Assembly (NCBI GenBank): GCA_035695825.1
Contig: DASRRH010000029.1
Span: forward strand, 1-64,000
Origin: JAKEFM01 sp035695825
Lineage (GTDB): Bacteria > Planctomycetota > UBA1135 > JAKEFM01
DNA length: 64,000 nt
Direction of reading: 5' to 3'
The position numbers and the translations under genes were made by a program. Position 1 is the first letter of the stretch; every line of letters begins with the position of its first letter. Below the pieces are notes generated by a model. It did not search any database. It was not told where the DNA came from and saw only the letters and a list, made by a program, of their open reading frames with translations. Of the stretch, positions 25,936-34,208 are shown in pieces.

Positions 25936-25936
25936 C

Positions 25937-28900
25937 TCACGACTCCCGGCGGGTGAAGCCGCCTTCGAGGTAGCGCCGGAACGCCTCGTTCTCGTGCCCC
26001 GGCGTGCGCCCCGTCCTCGCCGTGGCCCAGACTCCCTTCCCGCCGAGACCTCCGTCCTCCGCCTTCGTGACGCGGACGAGGGTTTCCTTGGGGACCGTGT
26101 TCACCGCGTGGTTGTCGGCCTCCCCTCCGAAGAGGAAGCCGACCCCCGCCTTCGTCTTGTGGAAGAGCGTGTCCGTCTGGTGCATCGGCATGTGCCAGTT
26201 CCGGGTCACGCTCTGCTGCGAACCGTAACGGAGGTTGGCCGGGTATCCCGTGTCCTCGGACCGCGCGAGCCCGTCCGCGCGGCTCTCGTGCGCCTTGACC
26301 GTCCGCTCCGTCGCGATGTACGGGGCGTGCTTCATCATCACGATGTTGTAGGGGTAGGCCGGGTTGTAGATGACCCGGACCATGCAGCGGGCGACGCGGT
26401 AGAAGGGATCGTCCGGGGTCGCGCCGACGTAGGGGCGGTCGGCGGGATTGGCGTCGAGGTAGGCGTAGTCCCCGTCCTCGATCCCGAGGTCGCGCGCCGC
26501 CTGCGGGTTCATGTGGAGCTGCGACTCCCCGTTGCCGGGCGTGCGCCGGTCGACCCGGTAGGGGTCGCCGAAGTTCGAGTCGTAGATCTGGTGCCAGTCG
26601 ACGTCGCTCCACTGGGAATGGACCTTGTGACGCGTCTTCGGCGTCAGGAGCCAGAACCGGTACCCCTTCTGCCAGAGGAAGTTCTCCGTTCCCTTGACCT
26701 GCGCCCAGGCCATCTTGACGTTGCGCACGGTCCGCTCGTCGGCCGACTCCGCCGTGGAGGGCACGCCGTAGTCCTCGGGCCGCACCAGCGGGTTGCGGCT
26801 CACGATGACGTTGGGCAGGTAAGGGGTCGCCTCCGTCCCCTCGCGGTGGACGACGAAGTTCTCCCCGTACTCGATCGCCTCGGGAACGTCCGCGTAGGAG
26901 CAGAGCCGCCCGTGCGACGTGAAAAAGGGCTGGTCTTCGTGGACCTGCTCCCAGAAGGGGATCCTCGGGTAGGTCCGGAAGAGCATCAACGCCCCGCCCG
27001 GCGAGCCGTACTTGCCGGCGAGGATGTCCTCGAGCCGGTAGCCCGCCGTCGTCGTGCAGGTGTCGAGGAGCCGCTGGATGTAGATCTCCCGCTTCCCTTC
27101 CAGCGCGAACTTCCAGTACGCGGCCAAGCGGGCGTCGCCGAGCACCTCGCCGAGTCGCTTCGCCCAGCCCGCGAGGATCATCAGGTCGTCCTTCGTGTCG
27201 AAGAGCGGCGGGATCCCTCCCTTCCAGACCTGGAGGAAGGGGTTGCTGCAGGAAGCCGTCACCTCGAGCCCCTCGAACTCGACCCACGAGTTCGCCGGCA
27301 GCGCGAAGTCCGCGTACTCGACCGTGGCCGTCACGTTGATGTCCGCCGTCACGATCAGGTCGATCCGCGGGTTCACGTTCCTGAACATCTCGTACGCGTG
27401 CTTCGCGTTGTTGAAGAGGTTGACGTTCGAGCAGAAGATCGCCTTCGTCGGGGTCGGCATGTGGGTCTTCCCCGTGAAGACCTTCCGCCCCTCCGCCGGC
27501 GTCTCGACGATCAGCGGGCGGTCGCCGTGGTTCCAGTAGGCCGGCTCCTCGTCCTTCGCGAAGGCGTGGGCCTTCACTTCCTTACCGTGTGCCTTGGGGT
27601 CGAGGTTGGGCTCGAAGGGGTCCTCCGCGACCCACCCCTTGAAGCCGGGGCCCGTCCAAGGGGAGCCTTGGAAGAGCGCCGCCTTGTAGTTCCCCGCCCA
27701 GGTGTGGCAGCCCGCCCCGGGCCGGCCAATGTTCCCCGTGAGGAGGAGGGGGAGGTAGGCCGCCCGGTTCATCTCGGTCGCGTGGAACCAGTGGTTGATC
27801 CCCTCCCCCTGGTGGATCGCCGCGGGCTTGATCGTCGCGAGGTCCTTCGCGAGTCTAAGGACCAGATCCTTCGGCGACTTCGTGATTTCCGCGACCGTGT
27901 CGAGGTCGTAGTCCTCGAGGTGCGTGCGGTAGGCGCTCCAGACCGTGAGACACTCGACCTTCGAACCGTCGGCGAGCGCCACCTCGAAACGCCCCTCGAG
28001 GACCGGGTCGATCCCGGCGCCCGTCATCCGCCCGCCGATCTCGTCGCGCGTGACGGAGGCCGGGGCGTTCTTCTTCGCGTCCCAGACGACGAAGTCCCCG
28101 AGCTTCCCGTACTGCTCCGCCGTCAGGTTCTGGGTCTTGAGGCTCGGCCCCTCGGGGGAGAGGCGGTTCCGGTATCCCGGGAAGACCTCGTGGGCGCGCA
28201 GCAGCCGGAGGTTGTCCGTCCGGAGGAGCAGGGGGAAGTCGGTGAAGCCCTTGACGAAGGCCTCGTCGTACCCGCCGTTCTCCATCATCCAGCGCGTGAT
28301 GCCGAGGAAGAGCGCCGCGTCCGTCCCCGGCCGGATCGGGATCCAGTAGTCCGCCTTCGTCGAGGGCGCCCCGTATTCCGGCGCGATCACGACGACCTTC
28401 GCCCCGCGCTCCATGCACTCGATGAACCAGTGCGAGTCGGTCATCTTGTTCTCGACCATGTTCTTCCCGTCCATCACGATCAGCCGGGAGAAGCGCAGGT
28501 CGTTGAAGTCGCAGTCGCTCGTCTGGAGCCCGTGGACCCAGGGCTGTCCGGGGGCCTGGTCGCCGTGCCAGGTGTAGTTCGACCAGTTGCGTCCGCCCCG
28601 CGCCTTCTCGTGCGGGACGCCCCGGAGCTTCTCGTCGAGGAGGGCGAGCATGTTCGAGAAGCGGTAGGCGCCGTACTTCCCGAACACCCCGAGGAGACCC
28701 ATCCCGCCGCGGAACTTCATCGTCCGGGTCCCCGCCCCCTCCATCGCCTCCACCATCTCGCGTGGGTATCCCTCGGCGAGCAGCCGCTTGGCCCCCGTCT
28801 CGCCGCCGTAGGCCCGGGCGATCGCGACGAGCCCCCGCGAGAGATAGTCGAAGGCCTCGTCCCACGACAAGCGCACGAACCGGTCGCTCCCCCGCGCGTC

Positions 28901-29398
28901 GAAGCGGAATCTCTTCCGCTCCTCCGCCGTCAGGTCCGGGAACCCCGCGTCCGCCCATTCCCTCCAGCCGAGGCGGACCATCGGGTACTTGAGGCGATAG
29001 GGGCCGTAGACGCGCCGGTGGAAGGTGTACCCCTTGGCGCACTGCCGCGGGTTCCAATTGGGCGTGGCGTGGTTGCCGTAGAGGTCCTTGTAGTTCTGGT
29101 AGGCGTAGTCGTTGCCGAGCCGGGTGATGACCCCGTTGCGCACGTACGCCCGGACCCGGCAGGCGTGGGTGTCGTTGGGGGAGCAGACCCACGTGAAAGT
29201 CGAGTCGTACGCGTACTGGTCCCGGTAGACCTTCTCCCAGTCGCGGGAGGGATAGTGCTCGAGCGGGTTGCCGACGTCTTCGGCCGCCACGAGGCATCGG
29301 AGCGTGAGGGGGAACTCGAGCCAGCCGGCGCTCGCGCCCGCCGCCGCCGCGTATCCGAGGAACTCCCGCCGCGTCGCGGCCTGTCCGAACGAGGTCAT
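25937..29398 (-). CDS. NxrA/NarG-like molybdopterin catalytic subunit, Tat-exported
   Basis: 1153 residues. A Tat signal (TRREFLG at residues 9-15) places it in the periplasm. The FS0-cluster region (WVCSPNDTHACRVRAYVRNG ... NWNPRQCAKGYTF) and YGPYRLKYPMVRLGW are those of the type II DMSO reductase family. GGRNWSNYTWHGDQAPGQPW and QTSDCDFNDLRFSRLIVMDG match the block that supplies the Asp ligand of Mo. Overall wording is closest to periplasmic nitrite oxidoreductases of Nitrospira and anammox bacteria. Whether it oxidises nitrite or reduces nitrate, chlorate or another oxyanion cannot be told from sequence alone. Confidence 0.88.
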   Translation of the reverse strand: MTSFGQAATRREFLGYAAAAGASAGWLEFPLTLRCLVAAEDVGNPLEHYPSRDWEKVYRDQYAYDSTFTWVCSPNDTHACRVRAYVRNGVITRLGNDYAYQNYKDLYGNHATPNWNPRQCAKGYTFHRRVYGPYRLKYPMVRLGWREWADAGFPDLTAEERKRFRFDARGSDRFVRLSWDEAFDYLSRGLVAIARAYGGETGAKRLLAEGYPREMVEAMEGAGTRTMKFRGGMGLLGVFGKYGAYRFSNMLALLDEKLRGVPHEKARGGRNWSNYTWHGDQAPGQPWVHGLQTSDCDFNDLRFSRLIVMDGKNMVENKMTDSHWFIECMERGAKVVVIAPEYGAPSTKADYWIPIRPGTDAALFLGITRWMMENGGYDEAFVKGFTDFPLLLRTDNLRLLRAHEVFPGYRNRLSPEGPSLKTQNLTAEQYGKLGDFVVWDAKKNAPASVTRDEIGGRMTGAGIDPVLEGRFEVALADGSKVECLTVWSAYRTHLEDYDLDTVAEITKSPKDLVLRLAKDLATIKPAAIHQGEGINHWFHATEMNRAAYLPLLLTGNIGRPGAGCHTWAGNYKAALFQGSPWTGPGFKGWVAEDPFEPNLDPKAHGKEVKAHAFAKDEEPAYWNHGDRPLIVETPAEGRKVFTGKTHMPTPTKAIFCSNVNLFNNAKHAYEMFRNVNPRIDLIVTADINVTATVEYADFALPANSWVEFEGLEVTASCSNPFLQVWKGGIPPLFDTKDDLMILAGWAKRLGEVLGDARLAAYWKFALEGKREIYIQRLLDTCTTTAGYRLEDILAGKYGSPGGALMLFRTYPRIPFWEQVHEDQPFFTSHGRLCSYADVPEAIEYGENFVVHREGTEATPYLPNVIVSRNPLVRPEDYGVPSTAESADERTVRNVKMAWAQVKGTENFLWQKGYRFWLLTPKTRHKVHSQWSDVDWHQIYDSNFGDPYRVDRRTPGNGESQLHMNPQAARDLGIEDGDYAYLDANPADRPYVGATPDDPFYRVARCMVRVIYNPAYPYNIVMMKHAPYIATERTVKAHESRADGLARSEDTGYPANLRYGSQQSVTRNWHMPMHQTDTLFHKTKAGVGFLFGGEADNHAVNTVPKETLVRVTKAEDGGLGGKGVWATARTGRTPGHENEAFRRYLEGGFTRRES

Positions 29399-29408
29399 CG
29401 ATCCCTCC

Positions 29409-31037
29409 TCACCAGGCGATCTCGAGGTCGTGCCAGATCGTGATCGACTTCTGCCCGTTGCGGTCCCCGGCGGAGCCGTCCCACGCCGCGAAGGCGACCG
29501 GGACGCGCTGTCCGGGCAGGAGGGGCGCCTCACCCGCCTCTCCCCTGCCGAGGTCGCGACGGAAGACGACCGACCAGACCCCCCTGTCGTGGACGCCACG
29601 CCCGCGCACTCGCGTCGAGACGGAGGGGAGGGGCGAGAGGGTGGAGAAGCCGTGCGCGGCGAGGTTCTCGACCGGGCTCGCCGCCTCCGGGTTCGAGACG
29701 GGGTTCCCGGCGGCCCAACCGGGCGCGAGACGCGCGCCCATGCCGCGCACCGGACGCTTCGCCGCGTCCCGTTCTCCCGGCTTCCAGTCGGCCGTCTCCG
29801 GATAGTCCATGACCGCGACGTTGGGGTAGGTCGTCTGGACGTCGGGGTAGGCGTCCGGGCCTCCTTCGCGGTCCGCCTTCCACAGCCAGAGGTTGACGTC
29901 CTCCCCGAGCGCTCCCATCGCGAAGAAGGGGGCGTTTGGCTTGAGCGCGAACTGGACGGCGAGGGCGTCGCGGAACTCCTCCGTCCGGACCGCCTGGGCG
30001 TTGCGCGTTCGGTCCTCCCACGTGACCTGGAGGAGGATGGACTGCCCGTCGTGGGCCGCCCGGACGAGGAGCCCCTCGATCCGGTCGCTCCGCCACCACA
30101 GCGGCATCAGCGCGACGTAGGTCCCGGGGAGTCCCTCCCACTCGGGCGCGGCCGGCTCGTCCCAGGCCGGAGAGGGGAGGACCCGCCTCGCCAGGATCGT
30201 GCGCCGGATTTGTCGGGCTCGCTCCTGCGCTCCCGGGCGGGTGATCGACTGGAGGTAGTGGACGACGTCCCAGCGCTGCGTCGGCGTCAGCGCCGAGTCG
30301 TGCGAGGGCATCGGCGTCCCGTTCATCCCGATCGTCACGCGTTTGAAGAGCTCGACGGGGTCGTCCCCCCCCTTGAAGATCCCCGCCGTGTAGTCGCGCG
30401 GCTCGATCGGCCAGCCCCAATCGTCCTTCAGCGTCGGCGCGGAGGGCCCGTCGCCGCGCCCTTCCTCCCCGTGACACTTCCAGCACGCGGCCCGGCGGAA
30501 GGCGATCTTCCCGCGGGCGACGCTCTCCGTCGTGCGCGGCGGCGGCGGCGGGATGGGCACCGGGGTCGTGTCCCGGCCGAGGTCGTAGTAGTTCACCCAC
30601 TTCCCCTCCTCCTCGTCGAAGAACCGGGTGAGGCTCTTCACGTGCCCGACCACCGCCCAGCGGTCGTTCTCCGGCAGGAGCTCCCAGGAGGGCATCGCCG
30701 AGCCAGGCATCCCGTTCGTCACCGTCCGGAAGAGGTCCTCGTCCGTCGGGAGGGAGCCGTTGGGCGTCGACGTGAGTTTGAAGGCCCCCCGGCTGAAATC
30801 GCGCGGCTTAGGGAAGAGGTAGGGGGCGGCAGCCCCGTCGCCGCGCCCCTCCTCCCCGTGGCAGCCGGCGCAGCTCTGGAGGAAGATCGCCTTCCCCCGC
30901 TCGAGGGGGGAGGGGGGAGCCTGGAGGACTTCGACGTAAGGGGGGGCCGCCGCGGAAGGAGAAGCGGGGAAGAGACACCCCGCTAGAACCACGATCCCGG
31001 GCAGAAGGGTTGCTCCGGCGAGAGCGGTACCCGTCAT
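29409..31037 (-). CDS. Lipoprotein diheme cytochrome c fused to heme-b (EB_dh-type) gamma subunit
   Basis: 542 residues. The signal ends in a lipobox (VVLAGC, Cys21). Two cytochrome c domains follow with CAGCH (56-60) and CWKCH (185-189), each followed by GEEGRGDG and a distal Met segment. From about residue 290 the protein becomes an ethylbenzene-dehydrogenase-type heme-b domain (MPLWWRSDRIEGLLVRAAHDG, LQVTWEDRTRNAQ), the gamma subunit of this enzyme family. The fusion puts electron acceptor and donor on one membrane-tethered chain. It is the first gene of the operon, 10 bases before the Mo subunit gene. Confidence 0.88.
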   Translation of the reverse strand: MTGTALAGATLLPGIVVLAGCLFPASPSAAAPPYVEVLQAPPSPLERGKAIFLQSCAGCHGEEGRGDGAAAPYLFPKPRDFSRGAFKLTSTPNGSLPTDEDLFRTVTNGMPGSAMPSWELLPENDRWAVVGHVKSLTRFFDEEEGKWVNYYDLGRDTTPVPIPPPPPRTTESVARGKIAFRRAACWKCHGEEGRGDGPSAPTLKDDWGWPIEPRDYTAGIFKGGDDPVELFKRVTIGMNGTPMPSHDSALTPTQRWDVVHYLQSITRPGAQERARQIRRTILARRVLPSPAWDEPAAPEWEGLPGTYVALMPLWWRSDRIEGLLVRAAHDGQSILLQVTWEDRTRNAQAVRTEEFRDALAVQFALKPNAPFFAMGALGEDVNLWLWKADREGGPDAYPDVQTTYPNVAVMDYPETADWKPGERDAAKRPVRGMGARLAPGWAAGNPVSNPEAASPVENLAAHGFSTLSPLPSVSTRVRGRGVHDRGVWSVVFRRDLGRGEAGEAPLLPGQRVPVAFAAWDGSAGDRNGQKSITIWHDLEIAW

Positions 31038-31148
31038 GGCGAGGTCCCCCTCCCGCGGGACGGGAGGTCGTCGGCGTGAGGGGGGGGTGGCAAGGCCGGT
31101 GCCGGCCAAGTCCCTCCGGACGACGCCGGCCGCGCACTGACCGCCGGG

Positions 31149-31182
31149 GCTAATTTTTGGATCGGGGGATCGAAAAATCAGC
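31149..31182. promoter_or_regulatory. 34-bp AT-rich dyad in the divergent respiratory promoter region
   Basis: A near-perfect inverted repeat (arms gctaattttt and aaaaatcagc, inner gatc/gatc, GGGG centre) with two mismatches. It is strikingly AT-rich within a roughly 70% GC genome. It lies 112 bases upstream of the cytochrome gene and 90 bases upstream of the radical SAM gene, between divergent starts. It could be an operator for both units or a hairpin in one of the leaders. Confidence 0.5.
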
Positions 31183-31271
31183 CACTGGCCCCCGGGCCGG
31201 CGGTTCTTGGTCGCTGGAAAGAGCCGGCACGAGGGTTGAGTGCCTGTCCTGCCCGTTGCTCGGGGAATGCC

Positions 31272-32543
31272 ATGGCCGCACCGCTCAATCCCTGCGAACT
31301 CGAGATCGACCTCTTCTGCCGGGGAGTGCGGATCGACCCCTCCTGTTCCCTCGAGTCGGACGCGCGCATCTTTCGCCGCACGCGGGCGGGGCTCGGGAGC
31401 GGGCTCGAGCTCGTGCTTCCGGGCGACCTGAAGGACGTCTGGATGAACGCCCCGGTCGAGGAGGACTTCGTCCAGGCGAGCCCCTATCGCCTCGTCAAGG
31501 ACGCCGAGCGCTACGCCCTCGTCGACGAGCGGGGCCCGGTGCGCTACCCGGTGCGCATCCCCCCGGAGCCCGCCTGGTACGAGCGCCTCACGGGCCGGGG
31601 CACCCCGATGCGCGACGTCGGCGTCCTCCAGGGGACCTACCTCGGCATCTACATCTCGAACTCGTGCGGATACTGGTGGATGCGCGGCGAGGGGAAGGAG
31701 GCGCTGAACTGCGCCTTCTGCACGACCGGCTACAACGTCGGAGTCAACGAGCGCGCGGAGAAGGCCGTCGAGGACGTCGTCGAGGTCGCCGCGGCGGCCA
31801 AGGCGGAGGGGTGCACGTTCACCCACTTCAACACGGGCTACCACGGGGGGCGCGACATCGACCTCGTCGCCCCCTACGTCGCCGCGGTGAAGGGGAGGGT
31901 CGGCCAGCTCGTCGGCGTCCAGGCGCTTCCGGCCCGCGCGCCGGATCTCTGGAAGTACGACTGGCTCCTCGACCTGGGGGCCAATCACTTCTCCTTCTGC
32001 TGGGAGTTCCACAGCCCCGACTGGTTCGCGCGGCTCTGCCCGGGCAAGCGCGCGACCCTCGGCCAGGACGCCTTCTTCCGCGCGCTCGAGTATTGCCAGT
32101 CGAAGATGCCCAAGGGAGCCTGCTCCGGAGAGATCATCGCCGGAGTCGAGCCGATCGAGTGGACGCTCCGCGCGATCGACGACATCACGGATCGCGGGGC
32201 GTTCCCCACGGTCTGCATCTTCCGCCCTTGCATCGGCTCCGACATGGAGCACGTCCCGCCGCCGCGGCCCGAGGACATGCTCGTCGTGATGCGGCACATG
32301 TACGAGGCCTGCCGTCGCAAGGGGATCCCGATCGGGGCGGCGCCCAACATCGAGGTCTCCCTCATCGTCCAGCCCGACGACGCGCGGTACCTCGAGCCGC
32401 GGAACCTGAGGTTCTGGGGGCGCGAGGCGAGGTCCTGGATCGTCCGCCGCCTCGCCGCCCCGGTCTTCGCGCGGGAACTGCGCCTCCGCCCCCCGAAGGC
32501 CGACCCCTACCATCCCCCGCGGCCGCAACCCGCGGCGGTGTGA
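31272..32543 (+). CDS. Radical SAM protein with unusual CX14CX2C cluster motif
   Basis: 423 residues from the ATG at 31272. The presumed [4Fe-4S] cluster motif is Cys132, Cys147 and Cys150 (NSCGYWW ... LNCAFCTTG), that is CX14CX2C rather than CX3CX2C. Radical SAM barrel features follow: TFTHFNTGYHGGRDID, LVGVQALPA, FSFCWEFHSPDW, and GEIIAGVEPIEWTLRAID. It is divergent from the nitrite/nitrate oxidoreductase operon, which hints at a maturation or cofactor role, but the substrate is unknown. Confidence 0.75.
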   Translation: MAAPLNPCELEIDLFCRGVRIDPSCSLESDARIFRRTRAGLGSGLELVLPGDLKDVWMNAPVEEDFVQASPYRLVKDAERYALVDERGPVRYPVRIPPEPAWYERLTGRGTPMRDVGVLQGTYLGIYISNSCGYWWMRGEGKEALNCAFCTTGYNVGVNERAEKAVEDVVEVAAAAKAEGCTFTHFNTGYHGGRDIDLVAPYVAAVKGRVGQLVGVQALPARAPDLWKYDWLLDLGANHFSFCWEFHSPDWFARLCPGKRATLGQDAFFRALEYCQSKMPKGACSGEIIAGVEPIEWTLRAIDDITDRGAFPTVCIFRPCIGSDMEHVPPPRPEDMLVVMRHMYEACRRKGIPIGAAPNIEVSLIVQPDDARYLEPRNLRFWGREARSWIVRRLAAPVFARELRLRPPKADPYHPPRPQPAAV

Positions 32544-32546
32544 GCG

Positions 32547-32960
32547 GTGGTCCTCGACGGCTCCAGCGCGACGGGGGTCCTGGCCGAGCGCGTCGGCGGG
32601 CGATTCCTCGCGGTCGAGGCCCTCCTCGGCCGGCTGGCGTCGGGGCCGGAGTCGTTCGTCGTCGACCCCTCCGCCGCGGGCCTGGACTGGTCGGTCGAGA
32701 ATCAGGTCCGAGGCGTTCCCAACCGTGCGCGCGTGAAGTGCTTCTCCCCGAAAGAGGACGCGCTCCTCGTCTGGTTCTACAAGCGCTCCGCGCTCTCCTG
32801 GTCGCGCGAGCGCTTTTCCTACGGAGGCGTTCTCCTCGACGCCAAGGAGGTTTCGCCCTCGACGATCGACGGATGGATCCGGTACCAGGTCGGCGGTTTC
32901 AGTCCCGAGGAGCGGCCGCCCGGAATGCGGCGTTCCTTCCCCTTCGACCTGCCCGCGTGA
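32547..32960 (+). CDS. Uncharacterised protein following the radical SAM gene
   Basis: 137 residues from a GTG 3 bases after the radical SAM stop, so probably cotranscribed. It has no signal peptide or membrane span. Beta-rich segments include FVVDPSAAGLDWSVENQVRG, RARVKCFSPKEDALLVWFYKRS and FSYGGVLLDAKEVSPSTIDGWIRYQVGGF. No family was recognised. Position suggests a partner of the radical SAM enzyme. Confidence 0.6.
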   Translation: MVLDGSSATGVLAERVGGRFLAVEALLGRLASGPESFVVDPSAAGLDWSVENQVRGVPNRARVKCFSPKEDALLVWFYKRSALSWSRERFSYGGVLLDAKEVSPSTIDGWIRYQVGGFSPEERPPGMRRSFPFDLPA

Positions 32961-32968
32961 CGCGGCGA

Positions 32969-33328
32969 TCAGGGGGAAGATCCCCTCACGTCCCCCTCGC
33001 GGCAGATCGCCGAGCACCCTTCCGACTCCCAGACGCGCACCTGCCGGAGCGGGAGGTGGCGCAGCGCCTTCCACGCGAAGAGCGCGACGTTCTCGGCGGT
33101 CGGGACCGGGACGACCTCGTTCAGGAGCCGCCCCTCGAAGCGGTCGAGCACGCGCTTTTTCACGATCTCGCCGAGCTCGACGAAGTCGAACGCCATCCCC
33201 TCGGGGCCGACGGGCGCCTCGAGCGTGACCTCGAGGCGCCAGCGGTGGGGGTGCCGCGGCTCGGGCTTGCCCTGGTAGGAGGGGAGGAAGTGGACCGCGT
33301 CGAACGCGAATTCGCGCGTGACGAGCAT
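32969..33328 (-). CDS. 6-carboxytetrahydropterin synthase (QueD/PTPS)-like protein lacking the catalytic Cys
   Basis: 119 residues, one T-fold subunit. Zinc ligands are kept: His13 (FDAVHFLP) and the His26-x-His28 pair (RHPHRWRLEV). The pterin-anchoring Glu is in VRVWESEG near the end, and TAENVALFAWKALR is the usual helix. The catalytic Cys expected four residues before the HxH pair is replaced (KPEPRHPH), and HGH has become HPH. It may be a divergent pterin-binding paralogue rather than a true QueD. Confidence 0.75.
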   Translation of the reverse strand: MLVTREFAFDAVHFLPSYQGKPEPRHPHRWRLEVTLEAPVGPEGMAFDFVELGEIVKKRVLDRFEGRLLNEVVPVPTAENVALFAWKALRHLPLRQVRVWESEGCSAICREGDVRGSSP

Positions 33329-33406
33329 GGGTCGGAGCGGCGCCTCGATCGTATCCCGGCGGGCCCGGGTCACGGACGCCGGCTAGCATCCCGCGCGAGG
33401 AAGCCC

Positions 33407-33763
33407 ATGAACGAGACGCCCCTCTACACCTCGCCGAGCGCGGCGAAGAGCCTCTGGCAGGAGTACCGGATCTACACCGATCGGCTCGAATTCCACACGC
33501 TGCTCGGCTGCCTCCGGATCCCCCTCGAGCAGGTCGAGAAGGTGGAAGTCCGCCCCTCGGACCTGAAGAGCCTCGCCCGTGGGGAGCTCCACCTGCGCGA
33601 CTTCCGTCCCGCCCTGAAGCTCGACTGGGCGAACTTCGCCGAGCACGTGGTCGTCGAGAAGGAGAAGGGTCTCGTCCGCCGGCTCCTCTTCACGCCGGGC
33701 GACCCGCGGAAGTTCAAGGAGGCGCTCGACGCGGCGCTCGACCGACGGAACAAGCCGCGGTAG
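33407..33763 (+). CDS. Small uncharacterised protein, possibly PH-like
   Basis: 118 residues. The sequence reads as strand-rich (EYRIYTDRLEFHTLLGCLRIPLEQVEKVEVR ... FAEHVVVEKEKGLVRRLLFTPGDPRKF) with a C-terminal helix (FKEALDAALDRR). This is the layout of bacterial PH-like or YcxB-type domains, but the match is only by shape. No signal peptide is seen. It is convergent with the DMT permease gene. Confidence 0.55.
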   Translation: MNETPLYTSPSAAKSLWQEYRIYTDRLEFHTLLGCLRIPLEQVEKVEVRPSDLKSLARGELHLRDFRPALKLDWANFAEHVVVEKEKGLVRRLLFTPGDPRKFKEALDAALDRRNKPR

Positions 33764-33776
33764 GAGCGCGAGAGGC

Positions 33777-34208
33777 TCACCTCTGGACGAGCCACGCGCC
33801 GGCGACGACGAGCGCGAGTCCGAGGAGGCGGGCCGCCGAGACGGGAGCCCGCTCGAGACCGAGCGCGCCGAGGTGGTCGAGGAGGAGCGCCGTCGCCGCC
33901 TGCGCGGCGACGATCAGGGTGAGCGTCGAGGCCGCGCCGAGGCGGGCGACCGCCACCGCCGAAGTCGCGACGATCGCGAAGCCGTAGATCCCTCCCAGGT
34001 AGTGGAGGGGGGAGGCGGCTCCTCGGTCCGGCTCCGGGGGAGGCGCGCGGAAAACCGCCCACATCCCGATCGAGAGGGCGAAGGCGAGGGCCATGTTCGC
34101 GAGGATCGCCCGAGCGAGCCCCGATCGCGCCGCGAGCGCGGCGTTCGTCGGACCCTGGAGGGCCGCGCACACCCCGGCGACGAGCGCGAGCAGGACGAAG
34201 AAACTCAT
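33777..34208 (-). CDS. DMT-superfamily (DUF606/YdcZ-like) membrane transporter, short form
   Basis: 143 residues with four to five membrane spans (FFVLLALVAGVCAALQGPTNAALA; ILANMALAFALSIGMWAVF; YGFAIVATSAVAVARLGAASTLTLIVAAQAATALLL; LLGLALVVAGAWLV). The QGPTNAALA start and the AAQAATALLLDHLGALGL block fit the DUF606/YdcZ half-size permeases. Its ATG overlaps the stop of the XDH FAD subunit gene (ATGA), so it may export or import that enzyme's substrate or product. Confidence 0.8.
   Translation of the reverse strand: MSFFVLLALVAGVCAALQGPTNAALAARSGLARAILANMALAFALSIGMWAVFRAPPPEPDRGAASPLHYLGGIYGFAIVATSAVAVARLGAASTLTLIVAAQAATALLLDHLGALGLERAPVSAARLLGLALVVAGAWLVQR

Noticed and set aside
25928..29443. 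A 1171-codon open frame on the plus strand opposite the Mo subunit gene
   Set aside because: It is a mirror of the strongly GC-biased nxrA-like gene: the composition is Arg/Val/Glu-rich without domain motifs. Long antisense frames occur over most genes in this window.
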